Notes under the pieces: generated by a model | The model's database searches: none | Told to the model about the DNA's origin: nothing | Seen by the model: only the letters and a program-made list of their open reading frames with translations | Assembly (NCBI GenBank): GCA_942486035.1 | Contig: CALNXK010000170.1 | Span: forward strand, 93,501-157,500 | Direction: 5' to 3' | Source: Porites lobata | Taxonomy: Eukaryota; Cnidaria; Anthozoa; Scleractinia; Poritidae | DNA: 64,000 bases | Shown: positions 1 to 9,712 of the stretch, piece after piece | How positions within the stretch are numbered: position 1 is the first letter of the stretch | Layout: each line of letters starts with the position of its first letter | Translations under genes and position numbers: made by a program

Positions 1-1489
1 CAACGTTCAATCTCATACTTTTACTAGTTTGGGAGCACAGGAAAACTGATAATGCACACATATTGGACATCAATGTTTTGATTAATTGACAGCTGTCAAA
101 ACAGAGTACCCGCTGACCAGTATCACTTGACCGTATCGCGGGCTCAGGTGTCGACCCGTCGAGGTCAAGTATTTTTTGAAGTTAGCCGCTGACAAGTAAA
201 CTAGTTTTCAAGTGATCGCAGGCTCAAGTTCAATTTTTTTTCTTAATTCATATGAAATATGTTGTGTTTATGTGCTGCACAATTAAAATTTTGATTGCAA
301 ACTGACCTCGGACGTGAAAATTCAGCCAGCTGTTACAGGCAGGGAAGACAGTTGCTTTTGTTTTTTCTCACAATGGTCACGCGTTGGTCACGCTCTACGT
401 CCAATTTTTATGCTCTGATTGGTCAAAATTTGACAGGTGAGTTCATGCGCAAAATTTATGCAGCATCTTGAATCTTGTTTACTTTAACAGCTGAAGCTGA
501 CAGAGTTTTGTGTCAACTTGTGATGTTTTTAACTGTCTTTTTCCACTGGATGTACAAAGTGAAATTCAGCTGCTATCAGGAGTCTTCTGTTACTCATGGC
601 TAGTTTGTTTATTGGGTTTTTGGTTGAGAAAACGTCGCTTGTCAAAGTCGGAAATCCGATTTCGGATGGCATCGTTTTCGTTTTCACCTTGCTTGATGCG
701 TAAGAGGATTGCAAAGTCTGAAGCGATACTGGCTTTACCTGATAACTTTCAGGAGCTGCATCTCGAATGGTAAGCCAGAGAAATAATTGTATTTCATGTT
801 TGTTTTTTGTATCTAATTTAATGAAGTGGAGCGTAGTTTATGCGGGAATTTAGTTTATGCGCGTTTGTAAGATTTGAGACAACGATCTCAAAATGCCGCG
901 CGTTAAACCATCAAATAAAAAATAAACATGATAAATTCTTTATTATCTTGGAGCGTAACTCTGTTAATGTTCATTCAAACACTCGCTACAGCTCGCACTA
1001 CAAAAGTGAGAACCGGATGGCCGTATAGGTGATTTTGGAAAATTTTTTTAACAGTTTATGAATATTGAATGAGAGCAATTTGTATTGTGAAATACTGCTT
1101 TCTGTCCATGGTATAAAAGGTTGGTTTACACGCACCCAGATTTGTTGGCAAGATTTTGCAAAGTAAACTTGTCGAACGCCAAAACGTTGGCCTGGTTTTT
1201 TTTCTAAGCCTAATTGATCTACGGTGATCAATAGCCATTACGGCTCTTAAATGTGATAAAAGATGATTACCAGTTTTTGAGTGTACATATGAGGCAATCA
1301 ACTCGATGTAAGATTTGGTTCACTCTTGGGCTGTTTGCAAATTATTTTTCTCTAAAATCAGGTAGCCTTTCCCTCAAAAGTCACATAAATGTGCTCTAAA
1401 GTTAACTGAATTGTGGAATTCGAATACAAGTTTATTGTTTAATTTAAATTATAAATTTACTAATGGGAGCCTCGCTTTTAGCCCTGGCT
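1..1489. other. No gene recognised; non-coding flank
   Basis: I see no protein with family resemblance on either strand; the open frames here are short and unlike known domains. The first 230 bases carry loosely repeated phrases of the 'ctgacaagta...caagtg...cgggctcaag' type, suggesting an old repeat, but no ends can be defined. Around 1465-1485 the phrase 'gcctcgcttttag' resembles 'gcttcgcttttagg' at 23408, so a dispersed repeat edge is possible. Confidence 0.5.
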
Positions 1490-1791
1490 AAATCTATATA
1501 TTATATTTTGAAGGTCTTTTCCTTTTCTGTCAAAAATGGTATATAAAAGACCTAAGGGGGGGTTGAACTTTGGGGCGGAGTCTTTCCGTATAAAACTGTG
1601 TTAATGTAATTACTCAAGATTCTTGTGCAGAGACTCTCTTGTCGCTTTGGTGTTAATGGCAAAACCCTTCGCTGGTTTAAGTCCTACCTTGAGAATCGTA
1701 AACAAGTTGTTTACGTGAAGGGGGCAACATCGTGTAGCAAGGACCTGGGGTGTGGCGTTCCCCAAGGATCTGTGCTGAGGCCTATATTGTA
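1490..1791 (+). mobile_element. CR1/L2-like LINE copy A, 5' segment (RT fragment)
   Basis: From about 1620 the plus strand encodes reverse-transcriptase sequence of the 'RFGVNGKTLRWFKSYLENRKQVV' and 'GVPQGSVL' type (cut here for length), typical of CR1/L2-group non-LTR retrotransposons. The same sequence continues at 2722-2798 and 8784-9240, and a collinear copy without these interruptions lies at 15186-16575. So this is the first of three pieces of one LINE split by later insertions. The 130 bases before the RT match copy B too, including 'tggtatataaaag', and may be an older fused repeat. The element is 5'-truncated and dead. Confidence 0.8.
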
Positions 1792-2721
1792 CATTACGGA
1801 ATCGCGCCTGTAGTACGCGTCGCTAGTAAATGCAAATTTTTCTGTCAATCAAATGTGTGCTATTATTTGTAGGTGGAAATTGGTAAAACATCGTTATTGT
1901 TTTGGAGACAATAGAAGAACAAAAGATAACAGAAAGATCAAGTTATGCGGTCTTAAAGCGTGTTGCGTGACTTAAATCAGTTGGAGCATTTCTCCTAGCT
2001 TTCCCGCATTAAAACGTTGGAATGAAAAGTCTGAAGCTTAGCTTTTAAAATCTTGATAGCCAAAATAAAAGGGGTGTCCCAAAAGGCAAGCATTTGGGAA
2101 TTCAAAATCGATATTTTTGTCTCCAGCGAAATCCGGCGGATGAACAGTAATTTGCATATAAGCGTAAGTGAAGCGAAATAGATACAAATTGCCGTGGTTG
2201 TAAACACAACGTTTCCTCAAAGTTTTTTTCCTTTTGAAAGCGTAAATTCGCATGAAAGAGCTCAGCTTGCACAAAATAATATAAAATGAAACGAATCAAA
2301 TCGAAAAGTGGTAAAAAAAAGTCAGGATATTTCAATTCGATGGAAAGTAAGTGATTGGGTAGGTGATTTGCATACTGATAAAAATAACTTCTAGCGCAGT
2401 TTAAAACCGTTCGGCTTCCTGAATTGTTTTCCTGGAATTCTATACATTCTGCTGGCCTAAATCGTTAAAATATGTTATGAAGTCAAAATATTTATCAAGT
2501 TGAGCGTTTGCATTTCCTTTTAAAACAGCGAGTTGCACGAAAGCTTCGATCTATAGATTTTCTTAAGTTAAATTGCCTTTGTATCGTGGAAACAATACCC
2601 TAACACTTGAGTCTTGAATCAAAGGACGCGACATGCGTCGGCTCCCTTTGTGAGCGCGCAAATAGTCATGGGACCCGCGATTTTGCGGGCGACACGGATC
2701 TACAGGCGCCGTTCCGTAATG
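1792..2721. mobile_element. ~930 bp TIR DNA transposon (non-autonomous) inside the LINE
   Basis: The left end 'cattacggaatcgcgcctg' and the reverse complement of the right end 'cattacggaacggcgcctg' form terminal inverted repeats, continuing imperfectly to about 35 bp. The LINE reading frame is broken exactly between these ends: codons for 'GPIL' stop at 1791 and 'VLYTSPLG' resumes at 2722, as comparison with the uninterrupted copy at 15470-15500 shows. Target duplication is 1-2 bp (A or TA), suggestive of a TA-targeting element, but this is not firm. No transposase is visible; the short open frames inside on both strands have no recognisable domain. Confidence 0.75.
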
Positions 2722-2798
2722 ATGTATTGTACACGTCCCCGCTTGGCGACATTGTCAGAAGTCATGGCCTATCATGTCATTTCTACACTGATGACGCC
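2722..2798 (+). mobile_element. LINE copy A, middle segment
   Basis: Encodes 'VLYTSPLGDIVRSHGLSCHF' and the 'YTDDA' (YxDD) catalytic motif of the LINE reverse transcriptase. It is cut off at 2798 by the Gypsy element. Positions 2794-2798 (acgcc) are one copy of the Gypsy target-site duplication. Confidence 0.8.
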
Positions 2799-2968
2799 TT
2801 TAATGTCGGGATTACATCGTATATGTTTCACAATCGATTCGTAAAGCTGCTGCTCGCGTCCGTTACTTCCTACGTTCTGATACAACATAGTACGTTCTAA
2901 AATAACAACACCTAATATGCATACTATTAGCGTCACTAGGCGTGTCACGCATGCGGTCACGCCATTAC
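2799..2968 (-). repeat. Gypsy 3' LTR
   Basis: 170 bp direct repeat of 8645-8783. It contains about 31 bp (near 2871-2902, bounded by 'tacgttct' microrepeats) that the other LTR lacks, so the other copy probably lost it by slippage. On the minus strand it reads from GTAATGG to the CCCGACATTAAA end. Confidence 0.85.
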
Positions 2969-2986
2969 TTCTCTCCCCCCATCACG
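2969..2986 (-). other. Gypsy polypurine tract
   Basis: On the minus strand 'gatggggggagagaag' abuts the 3' LTR start. This is the expected position and composition for the plus-strand priming site of an LTR retrotransposon. Confidence 0.7.
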
Positions 2987-3348
2987 CGGATGAAACGCAA
3001 CGGTGCGAACGAAAACAGCAAACAAAAATAAATAAATAAACTAAATAAATTAAATGTTGCTAATAACAAGTAAGCCCTTGTGTCCTTTACAGACTCTAAT
3101 ATAGTAGACAAGCAAATGCTCGCTATTCGCAAATAAAGCCTTATATTTAGTGTCCTTTGTGGATCTTGTTTTCCTTCTGGGCCTGTCCAAGGGCGCATGT
3201 CTTCGCTCTGTGTCATGGTCTGATCCGGGCTGCCGAGATCTCTGCCTACTCTCGTACTCAGCTGTGTCGCTGGTTGCTCTTGGCTGCTCCCGACCTTTCC
3301 GTGATTCACTGGATCTCTCCGCTGGCACTGCATCTCCACTTGGCCCTG

Positions 3349-4416
3349 CTAAGGATTTGCTCTGGACCGGACCGGTTCAAATGCATCATCGCTATCAGAA
3401 TCATCACTCCGCGGTGATTCCCTACAACTATTTTTGAGCAGTTTCCAATCGGCGTAATTCCTGGTGCGAATCCTCGCAATGTTCTTGGCAGTGACCATGC
3501 TTCCCTTGACGCCAATGACTACCATAGGATCCGGGTCAAACAGAGGTGTCAGGCTGTTTTTACGTTCCTGCTTACACAACACCGTGTCCCCGACTTTAAT
3601 TTTCATCACGGCTGTGTGTCTTCTTTTATCAGCATATTGCTTCATCTTCTGTTTTTGCTCACGGTCACGACAGCGAATCATCGTGTCATCCCTATACTTA
3701 AGCTGTCCCTTGACTTCAGGGAACTTTCCACGTAATTCCCTTCCGAACATGAGCCTGTTCGGGCTGACTCCAGTTGTCGCATGCTCAGTTGCTCTGTATG
3801 CCCAGATTCCCGGGTTCACTTCATCCCTCACAGGTTTGCCTTCCAAAGAGGTGATCCGAGCGGTCTTCTTTACTCTCTGCATAAACCTTTCTACATCGCC
3901 GTTGGCTTCTGCCCATCCGGGTGTCACTTTTCGGTGCTTAAACCCCTCCTCTTTTGCGTATTCTTCGAATTTATGGCTGTTGAAGGGCGGTCCGTTATCT
4001 GATTTGATTTTTTTTGGCACTCCATATGTGTCGAACACCCTCTTGAATGTCGGTATTGTTGTTTTCTCGCTCGTGAACCCCACGAATTCAACCACTGGGC
4101 ATCTGGCATATTTAGAGTAGAATACGAGAGCGAGGCCACCACTCGCCATTGGTCCGCAAAAATCCACGCTGACCTTCTCCCACGGTCCTTGAGGTAGGTC
4201 TGTCATCCGTAGTGGCTCGAGATGCGTTTGCGGCGTGTTAGATTGGCAGGCGATGCAAGTGGATACGAACTTGTCACATTGTGAGTCCATTCCGGGGAAC
4301 CATATATGTGCTCTCAAAAGCTGTTTTGTTCGCACGTGGCCCTGATGACCCTCATGCGCAATTTCCACCATTCTATGTCTGAGTTTTGCTGGCACAACGA
4401 TCCGATCCCCTCTCAA
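3349..4416 (-). pseudogene. Gypsy integrase (open part of decayed pol)
   Basis: 355 open codons carry the integrase of the Gypsy element. An HHCC zinc-binding segment lies near residues 18-58 (HEGHQGH ... CIACQ). The catalytic core has D in VDFCGP, D in SDNGPPF and E in NGDVERF, the D,D-35-E spacing of retroviral-type integrases. A basic C-terminal tail follows. It joins the viral-like cDNA to the chromosome in the nucleus. Upstream on the same strand the reading frame continues with stops towards RNase H (4631-4822), so this is only the preserved 3' part of a longer pol. The large plus-strand open frame opposite it (3464-4120) is antisense shadow. Confidence 0.9.
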
Positions 4417-5569
4417 GACAATCCCGTCTACTATGGTTAGGTCATGGAAACTTGCCGAAATTCGTGTGTCCTTGTATCATTTGTGTCTATCCAGCCTTGG
4501 TTCTACTTCTTTAGTGCTTGTAGTGGTGGGTCTTCCTCAGTGGAGTCCTTTACCTGGTCTTTGGTGACAGCTTTAGGCGTGCTGCACGTTACAACGTAGT
4601 TTACATAATGCCGTACCTCCTTAGTCGTCCTCAATTCGATCTTGGAGCACTCGTGAAGTGGCATAGGTGTCGTGATGTGTAATCTGATATGTTCTCTTTC
4701 CCAGGACGGTACTCTACTACGAAATCATAGTCCATCATACGTTTGACGATCCTTTGGACCCGGATCGAGGTTGTGTGGGTGGGTTTGTTGAACACACTTT
4801 CCAGAGGCTTGTGGTCAGTCATGATCTTAAAGGGTCTTCCACACAGGAACAGGTGAAATTTCTTGCACCCAAAATCACCTGCTAAAGCTTCTAATTCAAT
4901 CTGGCTATATCATTTTTCCGGGTCGGTGAGGCTCCGACTGGCATATTGCACCACTCTTCAACATTGTTCTCCAGGCTTTCTCTGCGTAAGCGTTGCGGCC
5001 AAACCCACAGGGCACCCATCAATATGAAGCTCTTGCTCCGCCAGGGGATCAAAGTATGCTTGGACTGTGTCGTTACTGAGCATGTTCTTAAGTTCCTCGA
5101 ATGCTTCGGAGTGTTCCGGTTTCCGTTCGAATTTTCCGGTCACTAGCGCACCCAGTTTGCACGCCGCTTTCTGATACTGTCTGGCTTCCATGAATCGCGA
5201 ACTATATCTAACCGTACAGAGGAATGAGTTAAGTTCGGCTGCATTTCTAGGGCGTCCCGCAGATTTAATGGCTTTCACTTTGCATGGGTCTTGAGATACT
5301 CCATCTTTAGAGAACATTAAGCCATAGTAGACCACGCGATCTTTTCTGAATTCACATTTTGCTCTGTTGAATGTGACATTCTTTTCGCGGCTTTTCTCGA
5401 GTAATGCTACCAGGTTTGAATCGTGTTCTTTTTTGTCACGCCCATGCACAATGATGTCATCACTTATGTTGAAAACTCCCTTCAGGTCGTGCGTCAATTC
5501 CTCTCTGATCGTCTCTTGAAATATCTGAGTAGCTGACATTGTACCATAGTTGAGCCTCTTGTATCTGAA
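4417..5569 (-). pseudogene. Gypsy RNase H and RT C-terminal half, broken
   Basis: Two open pieces separated by stops. 4958-5539 encodes RT from 'MSATQIFQETIREEL' through the catalytic box FNISDDIIVHG and the thumb/connection. 4631-4822 encodes the end of the RNase H/tether region (MTDHKPLE ... VVEYRPGKENISDY). In the intact family these are one continuous protein with the flanking RT and integrase. A stop near 5567 separates it from the RT N-terminal part. The catalytic Asp pair is present, but the multiple breaks make function unlikely. Confidence 0.85.
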
Positions 5570-6064
5570 CTAGCCAATGTGAGTTGAAAAGGTCGTTACG
5601 TTCCGCGAACTCTCTTTGAGTTCAAGTTGGTGGTATCCCTTGCTCATATCCAGGTGGGAGAACACCATTGACCCGCTCAGCTCATTGACCACGTAGTCTA
5701 TTGTGGGGTGCTGGGTGTGTCTGCGGGGTATTGCCTGATTTGCCATGCGCATGTCCACGTTCAGACGTATCTGGCTCTGATCTTTCTTGGGCGTAACCAT
5801 AGGCGGTGACACCCATCCCGTAGGTTCGTTGACTTTTTCAATGATTTCTTTATCCATAAGATGCTTTATTTCTTCTTCCATCTTCTGACGTACGCTGAAC
5901 GGTTGCCGGCGTGGTGGCTGTGCAACCGACTTAAAATCGGGGTCTACATTCAAATCGACCTGGATTCCCTTTAGCTTTCCAATTCCTTGAAACAGGTCCT
6001 TGTATTTCTCTAACACTTCATTCAGGTTGTCTGTCCCTTCTGACTGGTTGCTAGTCTGTTGCAA
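5570..6064 (-). pseudogene. Gypsy RT N-terminal half
   Basis: 164 open codons with the classical start of Ty3/Gypsy RT: 'PPRRQPFSVRQKMEEEIKHL', 'IIEKVNEPTGWVSPPMV', 'IRLNVDMRMANQAI' and motif A 'FSHLDMSKGYHQLEL' with its catalytic Asp. It ends at a stop just after 'TTFSTHIG', directly before the piece at 4958-5539. It overlaps the protease frame by 14 bases at 6051-6064, which fits a frameshift or a -1/+1 arrangement between protease and RT. Confidence 0.85.
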
Positions 6065-6685
6065 TTGAATTGGTCACTAGAATCATTCCGAGGTCTCTCG
6101 CATCATTGTACCCGAGCAACGGTTCGGTGCGGGTAGTTCCTTTTATAAGCTCCCACGTGATCACTTTCATTTTTGTCTTAGATTCCGTAAGCGCTTCAAA
6201 ACAACCCAGAACAGGCAGGGTGTTTGCTTTTGAGGCTGCCCCGTATGGTTTTATTTGGCATCCTGACTTTCTAACCTTTAGTCTTTTGTCTAGGCCGTAT
6301 TTCTTGAACGTTGCCTCATCCATCGCGTTGACCGTAGCACCGCTTTCAGGAAGTACCGTAATGTCAACGCCGCTAATTAGCACTGTTTTTAGGGGCCTAT
6401 TGTGTGACTGTCCCACGGGGTTCACCTCTAGCACAGTGCACGTGAACTCTTCATCACTGCTGTCAGACGATGTGTCAGTTATTTGCTCGCCTCCCAGGGC
6501 TAATTTAATTTCTTGCTTGTCTTTGCAACACTTTGCAAAATGGTTTCTTTTGCCACATCGCGTACACTGTTTTCCAAAAGCCGGGCATTTTCTTTGTCCA
6601 CCTTGGTGTAGCCAATGTTTCCCACACACAGTTTTTCTCTACTTTTGTCGACAGTGGTTTTATTGATTTCTTGCTTGACGGTCAC
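6051..6685 (-). pseudogene. Gypsy nucleocapsid zinc knuckle and aspartic protease
   Basis: Two overlapping frames encode the end of gag and the protease. The first knuckle-like segment ('CGKHWLHQGGQRKCPAFG') is followed by a clear CCHC knuckle, CTRCGKRNHFAKC. Further on 'VLPESGATVN' is the retropepsin active-site loop, normally D-S/T-G. Here the first residue is Glu, so the protease would be catalytically dead. The knuckle region is also split between two frames (6500-6685 and 6051-6629). Confidence 0.8.
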
Positions 6686-6833
6686 TTCGGATGTTGTTGG
6701 TTTTCTACTCTTGTAGCGTGTTGATCCGCCCTCTCAACACCACGAGAGTATTTGAGAGCTTCAGCTAACGTTAGTTGGTCTTTCAAAAGCTTTCTTCTCA
6801 CTCTCTTTGATTTGACGTTCGTTTCCATGGCCA

Positions 6834-7106
6834 TTAGTATCTCTGTATCCAACTAACTGCCGGAAAATCACAGTATTCGCCTTCTGCTTTTAGCTTAGCG
6901 ATGAACAAGTCCCAGGTTTCATCTTTTCCCTGTATAGTGCAACGAAATTTGTGTATATTGAACAGCCGGTTTTGCGATTCTTTGAACTTGTTCAGTAGTG
7001 CGGTGATAGCTCCGTCCAAATCCGTTCCCGTATCATCAAGCTGTTCGAATATATCTAGCGTGGCTTCGCCTACCGAATCTAGGAATAACAAGACGCCTAA
7101 AGTCGT
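6834..7106 (-). pseudogene. Gypsy gag capsid fragment, 3' of the insertion
   Basis: Encodes 'LFLDSVGEATLDIFEQLDDT' and 'LLNKFKESQNRLFNIHKFR', matching the capsid region of Ty3/Gypsy gag that normally follows the 'ITDKHQQR' segment. That segment is found 1.37 kb away at 8473-8622, so gag was interrupted at 7106/8473. The fragment ends with stops near 6834, before the zinc-knuckle region. Confidence 0.75.
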
Positions 7107-8472
7107 TTCCGTGGGATGCGTTGGTCTATGGAAGCATAATGGCGTTCTATCTGAAGCTGGAAAAGTTAAGGAAACCGGAAAGATGTGTCATGTTATGAGC
7201 ATCGATGAGTAGGTTACCTGTATGGGTTGGTTTAATGTGCTTATGACTGAATTTATAGTAGCCTGCGGGACAGGCCACTATTTCTCCCCAATCCACATCC
7301 CCTCCCTATCCCCTACCCCTTTGAACACCTGCTACGCAAGCTAAATTTATAGTTGTCAGTGGTCGCAAGGATGGAGTTGATCTTGTTTTGATCTATCGCT
7401 ATGTAGTTATTTTCATAGCACGATTTGGATAAGAAAAATAAGTTATTTTGCATCAAAACGAGGTTTACCTGTGTAACTTAAATTGGAATGTTAACGGAAA
7501 CAAGTAATGGAGAACATGCGCATAATGCTCTCTGATTAACCTGAACAGGAACTATATGTATAAAGATACGTCATATCTTGGTAGTAAGGAGCCACAGGTA
7601 ACTTTTTCAAAGAGAAATAAACATTGTAGTTTTAGGTTAATGGAACAAAACAAAACAAAACATCCGCTTGCTTTATCCAGGGTCGAACCCACGGTTTCAA
7701 AGTTCGATAAAGTTCCAATGTTTTAATCCAAGATGAAAGTTGAATATTCCAAGGTGCTCTTGATACGGTTAAAAATTAATTGCAATGTGTTTCCAAGGTC
7801 TCAAAGTTAATATTGCAATGATTGTCCCTGATTCCAAGGTATAATAAGTTTATTAAGGTCCTGATCTGTGTCCCATCCAGAAGTCCAATCCATGCCGAAA
7901 GCGAGTCGTCGATCGACGAGGACAATATTTTCGCGATTTCACCGCCAATCGTCAAGGGTACGAATTGAAATTTACGCGATTTAACCTCCCATCGTCAAGG
8001 TGTTTTCGATAAGAAAAGAAAAAAACTGAACTCGAGCTGTGCTCGGCAAAAACTGGCGAACTCCGAATAGAAAAATCTATCGGAAATCACGGCCCGCAAC
8101 CAGACGCTACTAAAATCTTATGAAAAGGCTAGACCTAAACAAAAAAAGAATCATGAAGGAAAGAAATAATTTGGCTTAGGTCGCCTTTCGTGACTTGTCA
8201 GTATCCCGAAGGATTTCGCTGGTTAACCAGCCATCCTAAACCACGAGTGGGAAAACTCAAGCGCGACCAATTTGGCAAGGAACGTTCTGATTTCAACGTT
8301 CTTCAGAGGAAGCAAATCGATTAAAAATCGATACAGATTTTGTACAATCTGATTGGTCGGCTTGGAAGAAGAGATGAAGATTTTACGCAATCCTATCGGC
8401 TGGCTTTGCAATTTTGGCTACAACCGAACCGGATTTTTACCGTGGGAGTGCCACAGGCATCCCACGGAATGA
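7107..8472. mobile_element. 1.37 kb TIR element inserted in the Gypsy gag
   Basis: The left end 'ttccgtgggatgc' (7107-7119) is the inverted repeat of 'gcatcccacggaa' near the right end (8457-8469). The gag string 'tcgt' occurs on both sides (7103-7106 and 8473-8476), consistent with a 4 bp target duplication; the right end then has three extra bases (tga). Gag codons break off at one border and resume at the other. The interior has no recognisable transposase, so it is non-autonomous and of unknown superfamily. Inside, 7682-7696 'ggtcgaaccca' resembles a tRNA B box, and 7640-7660 is an 'aaaac' run, so a SINE piece may be embedded. Confidence 0.7.
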
Positions 8473-8622
8473 TCGTTGTTGGTGCTTGTCTGTGATGTTG
8501 TAGGCTTTCAAGTGGTTGTCCTTGAACCGCTTAGCATATTTTGAGAAGCGCGAGTATACCGTTTCAGGGTCAATCCGAACGTCGAATTCGGGAAATTGTT
8601 TGGATCTAATGTTTACCGCCAT
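8473..8622 (-). pseudogene. Gypsy gag N-terminal fragment
   Basis: 50 codons beginning MAVNIRSKQFPEFDVRIDPE and ending NITDKHQQR, the start of a Ty3/Gypsy gag (matrix/capsid N-terminus). Its first codon (8622) lies 22 bases inside the 5' LTR on the minus strand, as expected for this compact family. It is cut at codon 50 by the 7107-8472 element. One base appears lost at the join with the downstream gag piece. Confidence 0.75.
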
Positions 8623-8644
8623 TCCACTTTTACCTCGTCGCCAA
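8623..8644 (-). other. Gypsy primer-binding site
   Basis: Directly after the 5' LTR the minus strand reads 'ttggcgacgaggtaaaagtg'. Its start TGGCGAC..G resembles the tRNA primer-binding sites of many Ty3/Gypsy elements. The priming tRNA cannot be assigned by eye. Confidence 0.55.
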
Positions 8645-8783
8645 TTTAATGTCGGGCTTACATCGTATATGTTTCACAATCGATTCGTAAAGCTACTGCT
8701 CGCGTCCGTTACTTCCTAACAACACCTAATATGCATACTATTAGCGTCACTAGGCGTGTCACGCATGCGGTCATGCCATTACA
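8645..8783 (-). repeat. Gypsy 5' LTR
   Basis: 139 bp direct repeat of 2799-2968, lacking the ~31 bp internal segment of the other LTR. It is followed at 8784-8788 by the target duplication acgcc and then by LINE coding sequence. Confidence 0.85.
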
Positions 8784-9240
8784 ACGCCCAGCTTTACTGC
8801 TCATTCAAGCTTCATGATCAAGCGGCTTCAGTGGAAGCAATTGAGTCTCGTTTGATGCATGGATGCTTGCAAGCATGCTAAAGCTGAACCGGGATAAAAC
8901 TGAGCTGCTAGTGATTGGACCAAAGCACAAAGTCAACCCACCCATTAAGGGTATTCATGTGGCTGGTGAATACATTGAAGTCTCTAATAATGCTGGAAAT
9001 ATAGGTGTAATTTTTTATGCCCATGTCAACTTAGAGAAGCATGTTATAAACACCTGCAAAACGGCCTTCTATCATTTACGAAATATAGCAAAGATGAGAA
9101 ACTGTCTCTTTCAGGATAATGCTGAGACACTTGTTCATGCATTTATTTCATCTAAGTCGGATTACGTAATGCTCTTCTATATGGCTTACCCCAATCGGTT
9201 ATTGATAAGCTACAGCATCTCGAATCGGTCGAATTTAGAG
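8784..9240 (+). mobile_element. LINE copy A, 3' segment, end truncated
   Basis: Continues the RT of the interrupted LINE from 'AQLYCSFKLHDQAASVEAIESR' (split here) to 'MLKLNRDKTELLVIGPKHK' and 'NIGVIFYAHVNLEKH', the thumb region of CR1/L2-like RT. Compared with copy B at 15553-15955 it has small indels, and it stops near 9225, where copy B continues for another ~600 bp to its 3' tail. Copy A therefore suffered a deletion joining the LINE to the MITE remnant at 9228-9343. Confidence 0.8.
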
Positions 9241-9343
9241 ACAATGTAAGGGCTTTCTTACCTCAGGGACAAAGAAAACTGTCCGTAATAATGAAGTGAC
9301 CGTATTATGCGGGTATCCGTAAAGTGGGGTTGGACTGTACTGA
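9228..9343. repeat. Right part of a Tigger-like MITE (gtccgtaa family)
   Basis: Matches 17012-17127 base for base except a few substitutions, ending 'ggggttggactgta'. Only the right-hand part survives here because a deletion removed the left part together with the LINE tail. The rest of 9344-9712 is GPCR upstream sequence shared with copy B (17128-17320 and 18160-18361). It includes a pyrimidine-rich 'gatttttccag' at about 9626-9638 that would serve as a 3' splice site for a 5'-UTR intron. Confidence 0.7.
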
Positions 9344-9712
9344 ACTCCATTCGAGAATGTTTAAAATTCTTTAGTTACAATTTTTTCAACGAAATTCGGC
9401 TTTACATAATTTTTATTATGCTGCTCAGTACTAATTTTATATAAATAATCTATTGTGCTGTTTATACTGTATCTATTTTTCTTTGTCATGACATACAATT
9501 TTACTAAGGGGCACAATATTAGTCTGCCAGAATGTTCTCTTCTCCTACTTAGTATTATTTCATTTTCTGTAATTATTAGTGTTTGCAATGAATGCTAATT
9601 GGAGGAAAAATACAAATACAAATACGTGATTTTTCCAGGTTACCTAGACAACCATTTACTGGAGGGCAGTGTACAGCTACGTCCTTCCTCAGAAAAAAAG
9701 GGCTGGAAGGCA

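Larger units (their letters stand above)
2799..8783 (-). mobile_element. Ty3/Gypsy LTR retrotransposon, minus strand, decayed and nested
   Basis: A complete element boundary can be drawn. Short LTRs lie at 2799-2968 and 8645-8783, a purine tract sits beside the 3' LTR and a primer-binding-like site beside the 5' LTR. The host LINE base string 'acgcc' is repeated at both borders (2794-2798 and 8784-8788). On the minus strand the order is gag (N-terminal part 8622-8473, rest 7106-6834), zinc knuckles and protease, RT, RNase H and integrase, the Ty3/Gypsy order. The RT box reads ISDD, as in K02A2.6-like cnidarian and nematode elements. Coding is broken by several stops and frameshifts and by a 1.37 kb insertion in gag, so it is inactive. 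The two LTRs differ by about three substitutions plus one ~31 bp indel, suggesting moderate age. Confidence 0.9.

Noticed and set aside
2965..3339. 124-codon minus-strand frame at the 3' end of the Gypsy
   Set aside because: Lies after integrase, Arg/Gln-rich, ends in low-complexity tail; no envelope or other domain recognised, so not called a gene.
3464..4120. 218-codon plus-strand open frame
   Set aside because: It lies entirely opposite the Gypsy integrase; no domain of its own, so an antisense shadow.
6070..6666. 198-codon plus-strand open frame
   Set aside because: Opposite the Gypsy protease/nucleocapsid region; hydrophobic and Ser/Phe-rich as antisense frames often are.
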